Source: Limnohabitans sp. B9-3
GTDB taxonomy: Bacteria; Pseudomonadota; Gammaproteobacteria; Burkholderiales; Burkholderiaceae_C
Length of the DNA: 64,000 bases
Direction: 5' to 3'
Assembly: GCF_002778325.1 (NCBI RefSeq)
Contig: NZ_NESI01000007.1
Coordinates: 124,001 to 188,000 of the forward strand
Position numbers and translations under genes: made by a program. Below, piece by piece: positions 12,501-18,400 of this stretch. Numbering within the stretch: position 1 is the stretch's first letter; each line of letters opens with the position of its first letter. The notes under the pieces were generated by a model. It was not told the DNA's origin. It searched no databases and saw nothing but the letters and a program-made list of their open reading frames with translations.

Positions 12501-15307
12501 TGTTCAACAGCGCAACGGGCGCTTTGGTAGAAGGCTTTGATGTGGCCAGCAGCTCGCTGGTGACAGGCTGGGGCACCAGCACGCTGACCATCAACCCGAC
12601 CGCAGATTTGACGACCAGCACCAGCTACCACCTGAAAGTGACCGACAACGCGGTGCAAAACGCGGTGGGCAGCACGTTTGCGGGCATGGCCGATGCGACG
12701 ACGTACCGTTTCTCAACGGCAGCAGCCGATGGCAGTGTGGCTGCGAGCGGTATCGCCGTTCAAGCCAACTCGGGCACTGTGGGCGTCACCAGCGCTGGTG
12801 ACGTTAATGGGGATGGCTTTGACGATGACCTGGTCAACGTGGGTAGCACAAACACTGCTTATGTCATTTACGGCAATGCCACAGGTACACCGGCTGACCT
12901 GAGTGCCGGCACGGTTGCCGCCAGCAAGGGTTTCAAAATCAGCACGTACGCAGCCATGTCTGCTTCGGGCGGCGGTGATTTCAACGGCGATGGCTTGGAC
13001 GATTTGCTGGTGACATCGAGCGGCAACACCTTTGTGGTTTACGGCAGCAGCAATGCCGCGTACACCGGTGTGAACCTCAGCAGCGCAACGCCCAGCATCG
13101 CATCGAGTTTGGGCTACCAAATTGCAACGGGTGGTCAGGTCGTATCGGGTGCAGGCGATGTGAACGGCGATGGTTTTGCCGATTTCATCACTGGAGGCGC
13201 CAACGGCAACATCAAAGTCATCTTTGGCGCAGCCAGTGGCGTGACCCCGTCGGTGACGGGTTTCAACATCACGTCGCAGTCACACAGCGTCCTTGGTTAC
13301 ATCTATTCTTTATCCGGTGCCGGTGATGTGAACGGTGATGGCTATGCAGACATCATTGTGGGTAATTACCCAAGCGCCAGAGCTTTTGTCATTTACGGCA
13401 ATTCAGCAATGAATCAATCGCTGAACTTGAACACCAATAATCCCGCTCCCAGTGCAGGTTTCACCATTTCCTATGCTTCTGGATCCAACGAAAACTTGGG
13501 TCATGACGTGTCGAGTGCAGGGGACGTGAACGGTGATGGATTGGCTGATCTTTTGGTCACTACAAGCAACTCTGTTACTACAAGTTCTGTTTATGTTGTT
13601 TATGGCAATTCCAGTGGAACCAATGTCAGCATCACGCCTGGTTCGATCGCACCCAGCCATGGTTTTGTCATTTCAGGTCCTACGGGGAGTTGGTTTGGTA
13701 GCCGTGCCTCCAGTGCGGGCGATGTCAACGGCGATGGTTTGGCCGATGTGATTGTTCAGGGCCGCTCGGGTGATCCAGGTTTTGCTTATGTGGTGTATGG
13801 CAATGCAAGCGGAACATCGGTGAGTGTGACCAGTGGCTCGATTGCAGCAAGTCAAGGTTTCAAAGTGACAGGATCCGCACTCGGTCAGTTTGCAACCACC
13901 GTGTCCAATGCCGGCGACATCAACGGCGATGGTTTGGCCGATCTCATTGTGGGGGGCAACGGCGCGGGTGCGACGTACAGCGTCATCCTCGGCGGCACGC
14001 AGTGGGTGAGCAACGCGGTGTCTGGCACCGGCACAGTCACAGGCACCAGCGCAGCCGAAGCCATCATCGGCTCGACCGCCGCCGACACCTTGACGGGCGG
14101 CGGTGGTGTGGACCGTTTCTTTGCAGGCATGGGCAACGACACCATCGTGCTCGCGGGCACAGATGTGACCAACCTCTCGGCCGCCACAGGTGCTACACGC
14201 GGCACCATCCACGGTGGCGGCGGCTTTGACACTCTGCAGGTGTCGGCAGCCGGCGTGAACCTGAACCTGACTACCGTCAGCAACGCAGGCGCGATGGGCC
14301 TGGAAGAGAACAGCCGCATCGAAAGCATCGAGCGCATTGACCTGGGCGCCGACGCCGTCGCCAACACGCTGACGCTGACGGCGCGCGATGTGAAAGACAT
14401 GGCCGGTTTCAACCTAATCCGCACCGGCTCGGTGAGTGCAGATGGCAATATGTGGACGGGCTCGGCGCTGGGCACGACCACCAAGTTCCACCAGCTGGTG
14501 GTGAACGGCACAGCCTCCGACACGCTGGTGTTGTCGCCAGATGCAGGGTTCTGGACCAACGCTGGCACGGCCAACAACGGCACCGACAACTACACCGTGT
14601 ATCAAAACGCGGGCACCAACAGCCAGGTGCTGGTCAAGTCAGGCGTTGTGGTGACCAACAACGACTCGGTCGCCCCCGTGGTGCTCGACTTGAACCGCGA
14701 TGGCCAGCTCAGCTACGGCCAAGTGACGATGGACGTGAACGGCGATGGCCAACTCGACCACACCGCTTGGGCCGGTGCACAAGACGGCGTGTTGGTGTGG
14801 GACAAATACCAAGACGGCGTCGTGCACGACAACAGCCAATACGCCTTCACGCAATACGGTGGCAAGACCGACCTGCAAGGCTTGGCTGCCGCGTTTGACA
14901 CCAACCACGATGGCGAATTCGACGCCCGCGATGCCAAGTTCTCGCAGTTCTCGGTCTGGCAAGACGCCAACCAAAACGGCGTGAGCGACGTGGGCGAGGT
15001 GCACACCTTGGCTGAGGCGGGCATTGCCTCTGTCCACCTCACCAGCGACGGCGTGGCCCGTAACCCTGCCGATGGCGTACACGAAGCAGGGCGCACCACG
15101 GCCACGACCACCGACGGTCAAAACGTGTTGGTGGCGGATGCCGCGTTTGAGTTCCACACGGCTGCGGCGGCCAACGTGTTGCGCTTTGACGACGTGTTGC
15201 CTGCCCCCGATTGGCAAGCGCACGACATCACCAGCGCGCATGTGTCGTACTCGCTCAACAGCACCAGCGCTTTGACCGACGAGTTGATGCACAGACTCGC
15301 CGTTTAA
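551..15307 (+). CDS. giant T1SS adhesin with four FG-GAP propeller modules (adhesin 1)
   Basis: This is a 4918-residue secreted or surface protein without a Sec signal, as expected for type I secretion. Residues 1-155 form a domain shared with adhesin 2 and related to the Ig-like repeat of adhesin 3. Residues ~262-910 and ~1123-1437 hold seven VCBS repeats (ISGxxxGxVxEAGG-type) and two cadherin-like units. He_PIG-type Ig domains lie at ~910-1003 and ~1438-1545, with another Ig-like domain between. Residues 1546-4706 are four tandem modules, each with an Ig-like lead, seven DxNGDG repeats, a GGTQW motif, one RTX pair (GGGGVDRFFAG) and an ERIDL...YTVYQN terminal module. The C-terminus has Asp-rich EF-hand-like loops and a tail nearly identical to that of adhesin 2. 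The ATG is preceded by CTAGG ten bases upstream. Probable exporter: the TolC/LapB/LapC genes at 38-43 kb (inference). Ligand unknown. Confidence 0.9.
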   Translation: MSTTSTNLSSTNLIAGLSTRDLFALDNLRAFSPGVAVCQESDARTSGGAINAQEIQDGTVITISVAGGGARVGDRLRVVIDGSIAVDHILTANDINGINGSSASKGIARVTVTAEVLLALSQGAHYVTSQISYLSGAFAGMHSRVSLARGIFNIDTVGPDVVVTSLGDDLKTAAEATDPAGIMTVQSEANATSTVTFVGQNGQVIKNITHNGTAKPVVLTAADLVTLGNGPVEVTTVTKDKAGNIITNPDVADGDFTLDTIAAVAVADEVNATEDVVSTSANVGSNDTNKDGSETYSLVGSATGLYGTLVLGANGAYTYTRTANLDAIQATVTDTFTYKVTDAAGNTTQSTLKINMAPVNDAAVISGNVAGAVTEAGGVANAIAGTPTASGTLTSTDVDGTVNAFTAVASGTASTSGYGTYAMTAGGVWTYTLNNANTTVQALAAAATLTDTFTVTAADGTSKVIAVTITGSNDTATITGTATGAVTENAAVSTVGGTLTVYDVDTGQAVFQTPASLLGTYGSFTLNTTTGVWAYTLDNTKPAVQALIAGQQVTDSLLVKSQDGTATQNLLVTITGINDATLISGITTGDVIEAGGVANAIAGTPTSTGTLIGTDVNGQGLAFTAVAAGTTSTGGYGTYSMTAAGVWAYSLNNSNTAVQALATGITLTDTFTVSAVDGTTKVISVTITGTNDAAIISGATTGAILEGVVSTSGTLTSTDVDGTANAFTAVAAGTTTLGGYGTYALSPAGAWTYNLNNANATVQALSQGATLNDTFTVAAADGTQQVVTVTITGTNTAAVISGTTTGSVIEAGGVANAIAGTPTATGTLTSIDVDGVNNAFTAVTTSTTSTSGYGAFTMTAAGVWTYTLDNSNTTVQALAASATLTDTFTVTSADGTAKVVTVTITGANDAPVVAAAIPDQIAVLGTPFSYTLPAGTFSDPEATLTYTVTRGDGTALPTWVTFNAATRTFSGTPTDTIDFNIKVTASDGTASISDAFLVGIAPVASSAAITSSTGIQNNFLNEGDTVTATVNFGEKVYITGTPQITLNMGGTLVQADYVSGSGTNAIAFSYTILAGQTDANGISINANSLDLNGGTLKDAVGNNATQNFALVADNISYKVDTSAPVAVADVNSGTEDITTLTGSVATNDTSKDGSETYAMVGSAMGTKGNLVLNPNGSYTYTRTTSADEILANLDETFTYSVTDAAGNTTQSTLKITLSPVNDAAVISGNVAGAVTEAGGVANAIAGAPTATGTLTSADVDGVPNSFIAALAGSATAGGYGTYAMTAAGVWTYTLNNANTTVQALAAGATLNDTFTVNAADGTPKVVTVTITGANDAAVIAGTSTGAITEDAPTNTASGTLTVTDVDAGQAAFQTPASLVGTYGTYTLDTTTGAWGYTLDNTKDSVQALAVGQQVTDTLVVKSQDGTDTKNVVVTITGVNDAPIVANLIADTAGLEGTALSYTVPANAFTDVDNPTLSYTFAVVDANGTALATQPTWLCFNAATRTFSGTPPAGAAGTVFVKVTASDGSLSANDTFNIVVTAPDNIAPTLVGSNPSDNGFMMAVGNNIILNFSEAVAKGTGLIQLFKADGTLVQSFDAATSPLVTGWGGSNLTINPTASLLASTGYYIKVAPTAVKDLAGNAYAGIADATTLNFTTADASGAIGVPANGIMAIEDLSTIGDFNGDGYDDFIVGAGINGSSEGAAFVVYGNANGTVPNLSAGSIAASAGFKIVSGQTGDYLGIAVNSAGDTNGDGLADLVVTAKYGDASSRESAYVVFGKSNASTVFATGLNVGTGFTANMGYQIKIDESYWGHAVSNAGDVNGDGLSDLLVTSDFSASRNVYVIYGKTGNQSVTLTSYTQFTPDMGYNVLSSNVTDLGQSVYGAGDVNGDGLADFIVSAPNNVTNGRGMVYVVYGNNTGTSVQLNATDGIAASQGYRILGDTGNNSSYSRFGFAVSSAGDVNGDGLADVMVSSPYQPGTVGGAVYVVYGNSSGNVLDIDLANNSGLLAASRGFQISSALVGDFLGPYGKDIASAGDINGDGLSDMIISGRDDNGSTAASTYVVYGNASGTNVAIDASGNIAASNGFKLKGAVGFAVASAGDINGDGLNDLLVSARLGSTASYNVVLGGTQWVTAALDGAGAFAGTSGSEALIGSAGNDTINGGGGVDRFFAGRGDDTIVLTSSDIANLQNNSTGQTAKTTVSGGTGFDTIRLSGGASLDLLKVSNAAAMGIDETSRIEGIERIDMATDTAANVLNISNKDVNDMAGFNQIRIGSASADGKTWINLNGGTALAATTRFHQMVIDGGSNDTVALTANGGAWSNVGVVSNGTTQYTVYQNTATNSQLLVQQGVTVDTQAPTLLWSTPADNDYVNTANLGNNITLQFSENVVKGNGFIQLWNKTTGQPVQAFDVSSSTLVTGWGTSTLTINPTANLAAATDYFIKISDNAIQDSAGLAYSGMNSDLQLNFSTQSANSSYAVPSSFTSAASTDAYLRSVGTAGDFNGDGYDDLLVGVAGSTQSGVYVIYGNALGEGLNLDKDPVMSNGVIAADQGFKIHGADYLGTSVSGIGDVNGDGYADVLIGASSDSQGGSNAGAAFVVYGSADPAALNLSSGTIAAARGFKVTAGSAYGTLGDSVSGVGDVNGDGIGDFVMGYAGANAGAGNGAAYVVYGKTNATSLTFGTDGSIAATDGFMLTGAVSENAGFSVSGAGDVNGDGLADVIVSANGALTNADGATYVIFGGATGGDMSALVAAGKGFKIAGLTNSTGYQLGTSVSSAGDVNGDGYADLIVATDTDQSYTAAYVVYGGAAPTNVSLAASTIAAAKGFRILGNTANGAGLGQVSGAGDLNGDGFADVIVGSTNGSSYVVYGKATGAEVSVSTGIIAASQGFKLTYSTNTTSTTAKAVSFAGDFDSDGLTDLVIADATDFGNSQTYKIVFGGTQWLTTPVIGNGAVTGTAASEAILGSTANDTLTGGGGVDRFFAGKGDDTIVLSLSDAANLADNTVAAAKASVNGGSGFDTIRMSGGASLNLSTISNAGAMGLEENSRIESIERIDLANDTTANTLMLAARDVKDMAGFNIIHTGSVSADGNTWKNVTGAALSDITKFHQLVVDGGSNDALTFAADTGSWTNVGTATQTVAATNSTTTYTVYQNNATNSQVLVQAGVGVTTPPVLVSSTPSDNGYMLTLTNNITMTFDQVVQKGTGTIGIYKTSDNTLLETAYDVVSSGLVTGWGTNTLTINPTANLTASTGYYVKVSNTAVKNAAGATFTGINDATTLNFSTAAADGSVSAGTSYVGAGGSNLGFTVSGAGDVNGDGFGDYLVGAHETHSAFVVYGNASGLGMDLAGGTIPASKGFKISGGYSTGYSVSGVGDVNGDGYDDVLVGMRSSTFVPTAYVVYGNSIGTNVSIYPSNEIPSSLGFTISGAPGSYVGYSVSGAGDVNGDGLADLVVGGPGSGGVPVMYVVYGRAGSAAVNLSSATIAASDGFKVTSRVDSGFGSIVSGAGDVNGDGLADVIVGANIIGSAYVIYGNSTGTAVDVMSGSIAAGSGFRIVTAQGANSFGLSVSGAGDVNGDGLADVMVGDRVNNSVYVVYGNTMGATVNINSTGGIAASSGFRIAGTSDSLGFTTSAVGDVNGDGLADVLVGPYQNVGYAYVVYGNASGSTVNISSNGSINASNGFKITGASTGYFAYSLSGAGDINGDGLSDLIMGSLGNGYSLVLGGTQWVTSAVTGTGTVTGGTGAEAIIGSAAADTLTGGGGVDRFFAGQGNDTIVLTASDVTNLANNTTGQTAKATVSGGGGFDTIRLSGGAGLNLSSISNSGGMGLEENSRIESIERIDLATDTTANALVLAAKDVKDMAGFNLFRTGSASADGKTWTNVNGGTALSAITAFHQLQVDGGNTDSLVLNTHLGVWTNAGTVNNGTSNYTVYQNDATDTQVLVQAGVSVVNAPVMLASSNPVANGYLIALGNNLSLTFDQAVLQGTGTIQLFNSATGALVEGFDVASSSLVTGWGTSTLTINPTADLTTSTSYHLKVTDNAVQNAVGSTFAGMADATTYRFSTAAADGSVAASGIAVQANSGTVGVTSAGDVNGDGFDDDLVNVGSTNTAYVIYGNATGTPADLSAGTVAASKGFKISTYAAMSASGGGDFNGDGLDDLLVTSSGNTFVVYGSSNAAYTGVNLSSATPSIASSLGYQIATGGQVVSGAGDVNGDGFADFITGGANGNIKVIFGAASGVTPSVTGFNITSQSHSVLGYIYSLSGAGDVNGDGYADIIVGNYPSARAFVIYGNSAMNQSLNLNTNNPAPSAGFTISYASGSNENLGHDVSSAGDVNGDGLADLLVTTSNSVTTSSVYVVYGNSSGTNVSITPGSIAPSHGFVISGPTGSWFGSRASSAGDVNGDGLADVIVQGRSGDPGFAYVVYGNASGTSVSVTSGSIAASQGFKVTGSALGQFATTVSNAGDINGDGLADLIVGGNGAGATYSVILGGTQWVSNAVSGTGTVTGTSAAEAIIGSTAADTLTGGGGVDRFFAGMGNDTIVLAGTDVTNLSAATGATRGTIHGGGGFDTLQVSAAGVNLNLTTVSNAGAMGLEENSRIESIERIDLGADAVANTLTLTARDVKDMAGFNLIRTGSVSADGNMWTGSALGTTTKFHQLVVNGTASDTLVLSPDAGFWTNAGTANNGTDNYTVYQNAGTNSQVLVKSGVVVTNNDSVAPVVLDLNRDGQLSYGQVTMDVNGDGQLDHTAWAGAQDGVLVWDKYQDGVVHDNSQYAFTQYGGKTDLQGLAAAFDTNHDGEFDARDAKFSQFSVWQDANQNGVSDVGEVHTLAEAGIASVHLTSDGVARNPADGVHEAGRTTATTTDGQNVLVADAAFEFHTAAAANVLRFDDVLPAPDWQAHDITSAHVSYSLNSTSALTDELMHRLAV
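1338..5185 (+). repeat. VCBS / cadherin-like / He_PIG repeat region of adhesin 1
   Basis: The coded order is: cadherin-like unit (VADEVNATEDV), five VCBS repeats, a He_PIG domain at 3278-3560 (PTWVTFNAATRTFSGTP), a bacterial Ig-like unit at 3561-3919, a second cadherin-like unit (VADVNSGTEDI) from 3920, two more VCBS repeats and a second He_PIG domain at 4864-5185. VCBS repeats recur at about 100 residues with GYGTY and WTYTLNN motifs. These are stalk-type beta-sandwich repeats common in long adhesins. Confidence 0.8.
5186..7612 (+). repeat. adhesin 1 propeller module 1
   Basis: An Ig-like lead (NPSDNGF...LNFSEAV...VTGWG) is followed by seven repeats with the calcium-loop core GDxNGDGxxD. 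I count seven cores here, the first GDFNGDGYDD and the last GDINGDGLND. Next come GGTQW, one RTX pair (GNDTINGGGGVDRFFAGRG) and a terminal module (IERIDM...DMAGFN...YTVYQN...LLVQ). Module length is 2427 bases. Confidence 0.8.
7613..10048 (+). repeat. adhesin 1 propeller module 2
   Basis: The layout matches module 1 over 2436 bases. I count seven FG-GAP cores; the last is GDFDSDGLTD, slightly degenerate in the calcium loop. GGTQW is near 9353, followed by the RTX pair, IERIDL and YTVYQN. Confidence 0.8.
10049..12382 (+). repeat. adhesin 1 propeller module 3
   Basis: The layout is the same over 2334 bases. Seven FG-GAP cores run from GDVNGDGFGD to GDINGDGLSD. GGTQW, the RTX pair and the IERIDL/YTVYQN terminal module follow. 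Confidence 0.8.
12383..14668 (+). repeat. adhesin 1 propeller module 4
   Basis: The layout is the same over 2286 bases. Seven FG-GAP cores run from GDVNGDGFDD to GDINGDGLAD. GGTQW, the RTX pair and the terminal module follow, and the protein then continues into the EF-hand-like C-terminal region. Confidence 0.8.
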
Positions 15308-15335
15308 GTTAAACCCAGGGTGTGTCCATTCAAAG

Positions 15336-15371
15336 AGCCCACGTCCTTCACACAGGGACGTGGGCTTTTTT
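15336..15371 (+). terminator. intrinsic terminator of adhesin 1
   Basis: An 11-bp perfect stem (AGCCCACGTCC / GGACGTGGGCT) with a 9-base loop ends in a run of six T. It lies 28 bases after the adhesin 1 stop. The T-run overlaps the start of the leader motif of adhesin 2, so adhesin 2 probably has its own promoter. Confidence 0.9.
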
Positions 15372-15411
15372 ACAACATTTAATACAACGAATTGCCTCTT
15401 TTCATAAGAAT
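15368..15411 (+). promoter_or_regulatory. shared adhesin leader motif, copy 2
   Basis: TTTTACAACATTTAATAC followed by TTTCATAAGAAT ends 50 bases before the adhesin 2 start. It shares an identical 20-base segment with copy 1 and TTTCATAAGAAT with copy 3. It begins inside the T-run of the preceding terminator. The remaining 15412-15461 shows no other clear signal. Confidence 0.55.
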
Positions 15412-15461
15412 GCATGTCGTTCGCCTCCCTATCACTGTCACCCATTACAGGCCGTCACATC

Positions 15462-18400
15462 ATGAGCACCACACCTTCTAGCCCCACAAACTTAAAACTT
15501 CTTGGTGGCTTGTCCATGAACACGCTGTTTCAGTTGGATAACCAGCGGTTGATTTTTTCCCCTGGCGTTGCTGTGTGTATGGAAAGCAATGCCAAAACCA
15601 GTGGCGGCGCCATCAACGCCCAAGAAATCGTAGACGGTACCGAGATCACCATCTCTGTGGCCGGTGGCGGTGCCCGCGTTGGCGACGTCTTGAGGGTGGT
15701 GATTGACGACAGCGTGGCCATCGATCACGTCTTGACGGCCAGCGACATCAACGGCATTGCAGGCAATCCGGCCACCAAAGGCATCGCCAAAGTCATCATC
15801 CCGCCAGAGGTGTTGCTGTCGTTGTCGCAAGGCAAGCATTTCATCCAATCGCAAATCTCTTACCTCAGCGGCCCCTTTGCCGGTATGGCCAGCGGTGTCA
15901 GCTTCGCCAAGGGCATCTTCGCCATCGACACCGTCGCTGCCATTGCTGTGGCCGACAGCAACACCGGCACCGAAGACGTCACCACCTTGACCGGCAACCT
16001 CAGCACCAACGACACCACCAAAGACGGCAGCGAGAGCTACGCCCTTGTGGGCAGCGCCACGGGCCTCTACGGCACCTTGACGCTCAACACCAACGGTACT
16101 TACAGCTACGCACGCACCGCCAACTTGAATGCCATCCAAGCAACGGCGGTGGACACCTTCACCTACAAAGTGACCGACGCCGCTGGCAACAGCACCACCA
16201 GCACGCTCACCCTCAACATGACGCCCGTGAACGACGCCCCCATCGTCGCCAACCTGATCGCAGACACCACCGGCACCGTTGGCACAGCGCTGAGTTACAC
16301 CGTGCCTGCCAACGCTTTCACCGACGTCGACAACCCCACGCTGTCCTACACCTTCGCTGTGGTTGACGCCAACGGCACAGCCCTCGCAACGCAGCCCACT
16401 TGGCTCAGCTTCAATGCGGCCACACGCACGTTCACAGGCACGCCGCCAGTGAGCACCGGCACCGTACACGTCAAAATGACGGCCACCGATAGCGGGAACC
16501 TCAGTGCGAGCGATATCTTTGACATCGTGGTCACTTCACCTGAGAACATCGCGCCCATCTTGGTCGGCAGCAATCCGAGCGACAACGGTTACGTGGCCTA
16601 TGCCAACGTGGACCAAAACCTCACCCTAACCTTCAGCGAAGTGGTCAAAAAAGGCACGGGCCTCATCAGCTTATACAAATCCGATGGCACTTTGGTGGAA
16701 AGTTTTGATGCGGCCAGCAGCAGCTTGGTCACCGGTTGGAACGGCATCACGCTGACCATCAACCCAACCGCTGATCTGTTGGCTGGTACCGGCTACTTCA
16801 TCAAGATCGCGCCCACTGCCATCAAAGACTTGGCGGGCAATGCCTATGCAGGCATTGCGGATGCAACCACATTGAACTTCACCACGGTCAATGCCGATGG
16901 CAGCATCATCCCAACAGCGACATCGGGTACTGGTTATGTCGTCTCCAGCGCAGGTGACGTGAACGGTGACGGGTTTGACGATGTGATTGTGGGCGCTCCC
17001 ACCCTGCAAAACGAACCCTACACGGGCTCATATTTGGCCGGCGGTGCCTATGTGATTTATGGCAACGCCGCTGGCACTTTGCCTGCTTTGCCAATGAACA
17101 CCGCGACTGGCGTTAACGCGAGCATCGCTGCCAGTGTGGGCTTCAAAATTTCATCGGCCGTTAGTGCTGATTCCAGATTTGGTGCGACTGTCTCGGGCAT
17201 TGGTGACATCAACGGCGACGGATTTGATGACGTGATGATGGGCGGTGGTGGCACCTCCGCTCGTGCCTATGTGGTTTACGGTGGCATCTCAAATACGGGT
17301 GTTTCGATTGACGCTTCGGCCAACATCAACAACAGCCAAGGCTTCAAAATAGCTTTAGCTTCGGGTTTTGATTCCACAGCAGCCTTTGGTTCAGTCGTGA
17401 CGGGTCTGGGAGATGTCAACGGTGATGGTGTTGCTGATTTTGGCGTGCCAATCAGTCAGACTTATTCCTACGTTGTTTATGGCAACAAGACTAACCAAAG
17501 CGATCTCTTTGCCAACGATCTGAACACTTACGCCATTGACCCCAGTCGGGGTTACCGCATGGCTGGTTTGGTCACAGCTGTGGGGGACATGAACAAGGAC
17601 GGCATTGCCGATGTTGTGTCGACCACCTACAACAGTCTCGATAACTCCTACGGCGCGGCGGTCTACTACAGCAATGCCAATGGCACCGCCAACACCACGA
17701 ACGTGGCGTACAGCATCACAGGAACCATTTCGAATTCACCGATGAGACAAGTGACGTCGATGGGCGATGTGAACGGAGACGGCATCGCCGATTTGGCAAT
17801 TTTGTCTACCAATCAAGTTTATGTGGTGTATGGACAAACCAGCACCACCAGCGTGGCGCTTTCTTCGCTCAGTCCGTCGCAGGGTTTCACTATTTCTTTA
17901 CCAACAGGAAATAGCCAATACGACTGGATATCGTCGGCGGGCGATGTCAACGGTGACGGGTTTGCAGACGTGATCATTGGCAAGCAAAACAGTGGGGCCA
18001 ATTACGCCATGGTGGTGTATGGCAATGCAACAGGGACCAATGTGCAGCTCGGCTTTACAAATGATAGTGGCACAAGCAACGTACATATCCTCAATGAAGA
18101 CAGCATCGCCTCTTCGCAAGGCTTCAAGATTTCAAGCCCCGTTGGAGCGTCCATAGGCTACAGAGTTTCCAATGCAGGTGATTTCAACGGCGATGGTTTG
18201 GCAGACTTGATCGTAGGGGGCTTGCCCACTCAGGACGGATCGTTTGGCATTGTGTTAGGCGGCACCCAATTTGTGACCAATGCCGTGCAAGGCAGCGGCA
18301 CGGTCAACGGCACCAGTGGCTCAGAAGCGCTGTTCGGTTCGACAGGCAATGACACCCTCACAGGCGGTGGCGGTGTAGACCGTTTCTTCGCAGGCGAAGG

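Noticed and set aside
11669-12658. Long minus-strand open frame opposite the third module of adhesin 1
   Set aside because: It is antisense to a strongly supported plus-strand gene, has no start signal and a skewed composition, and only mirrors the G+C-biased third codon positions.
5186-14668. Idea that the propellers were acquired from animal integrins
   Set aside because: FG-GAP propellers with DxNGDG loops are widespread in bacterial secreted proteins; nothing seen here needs a eukaryotic source.
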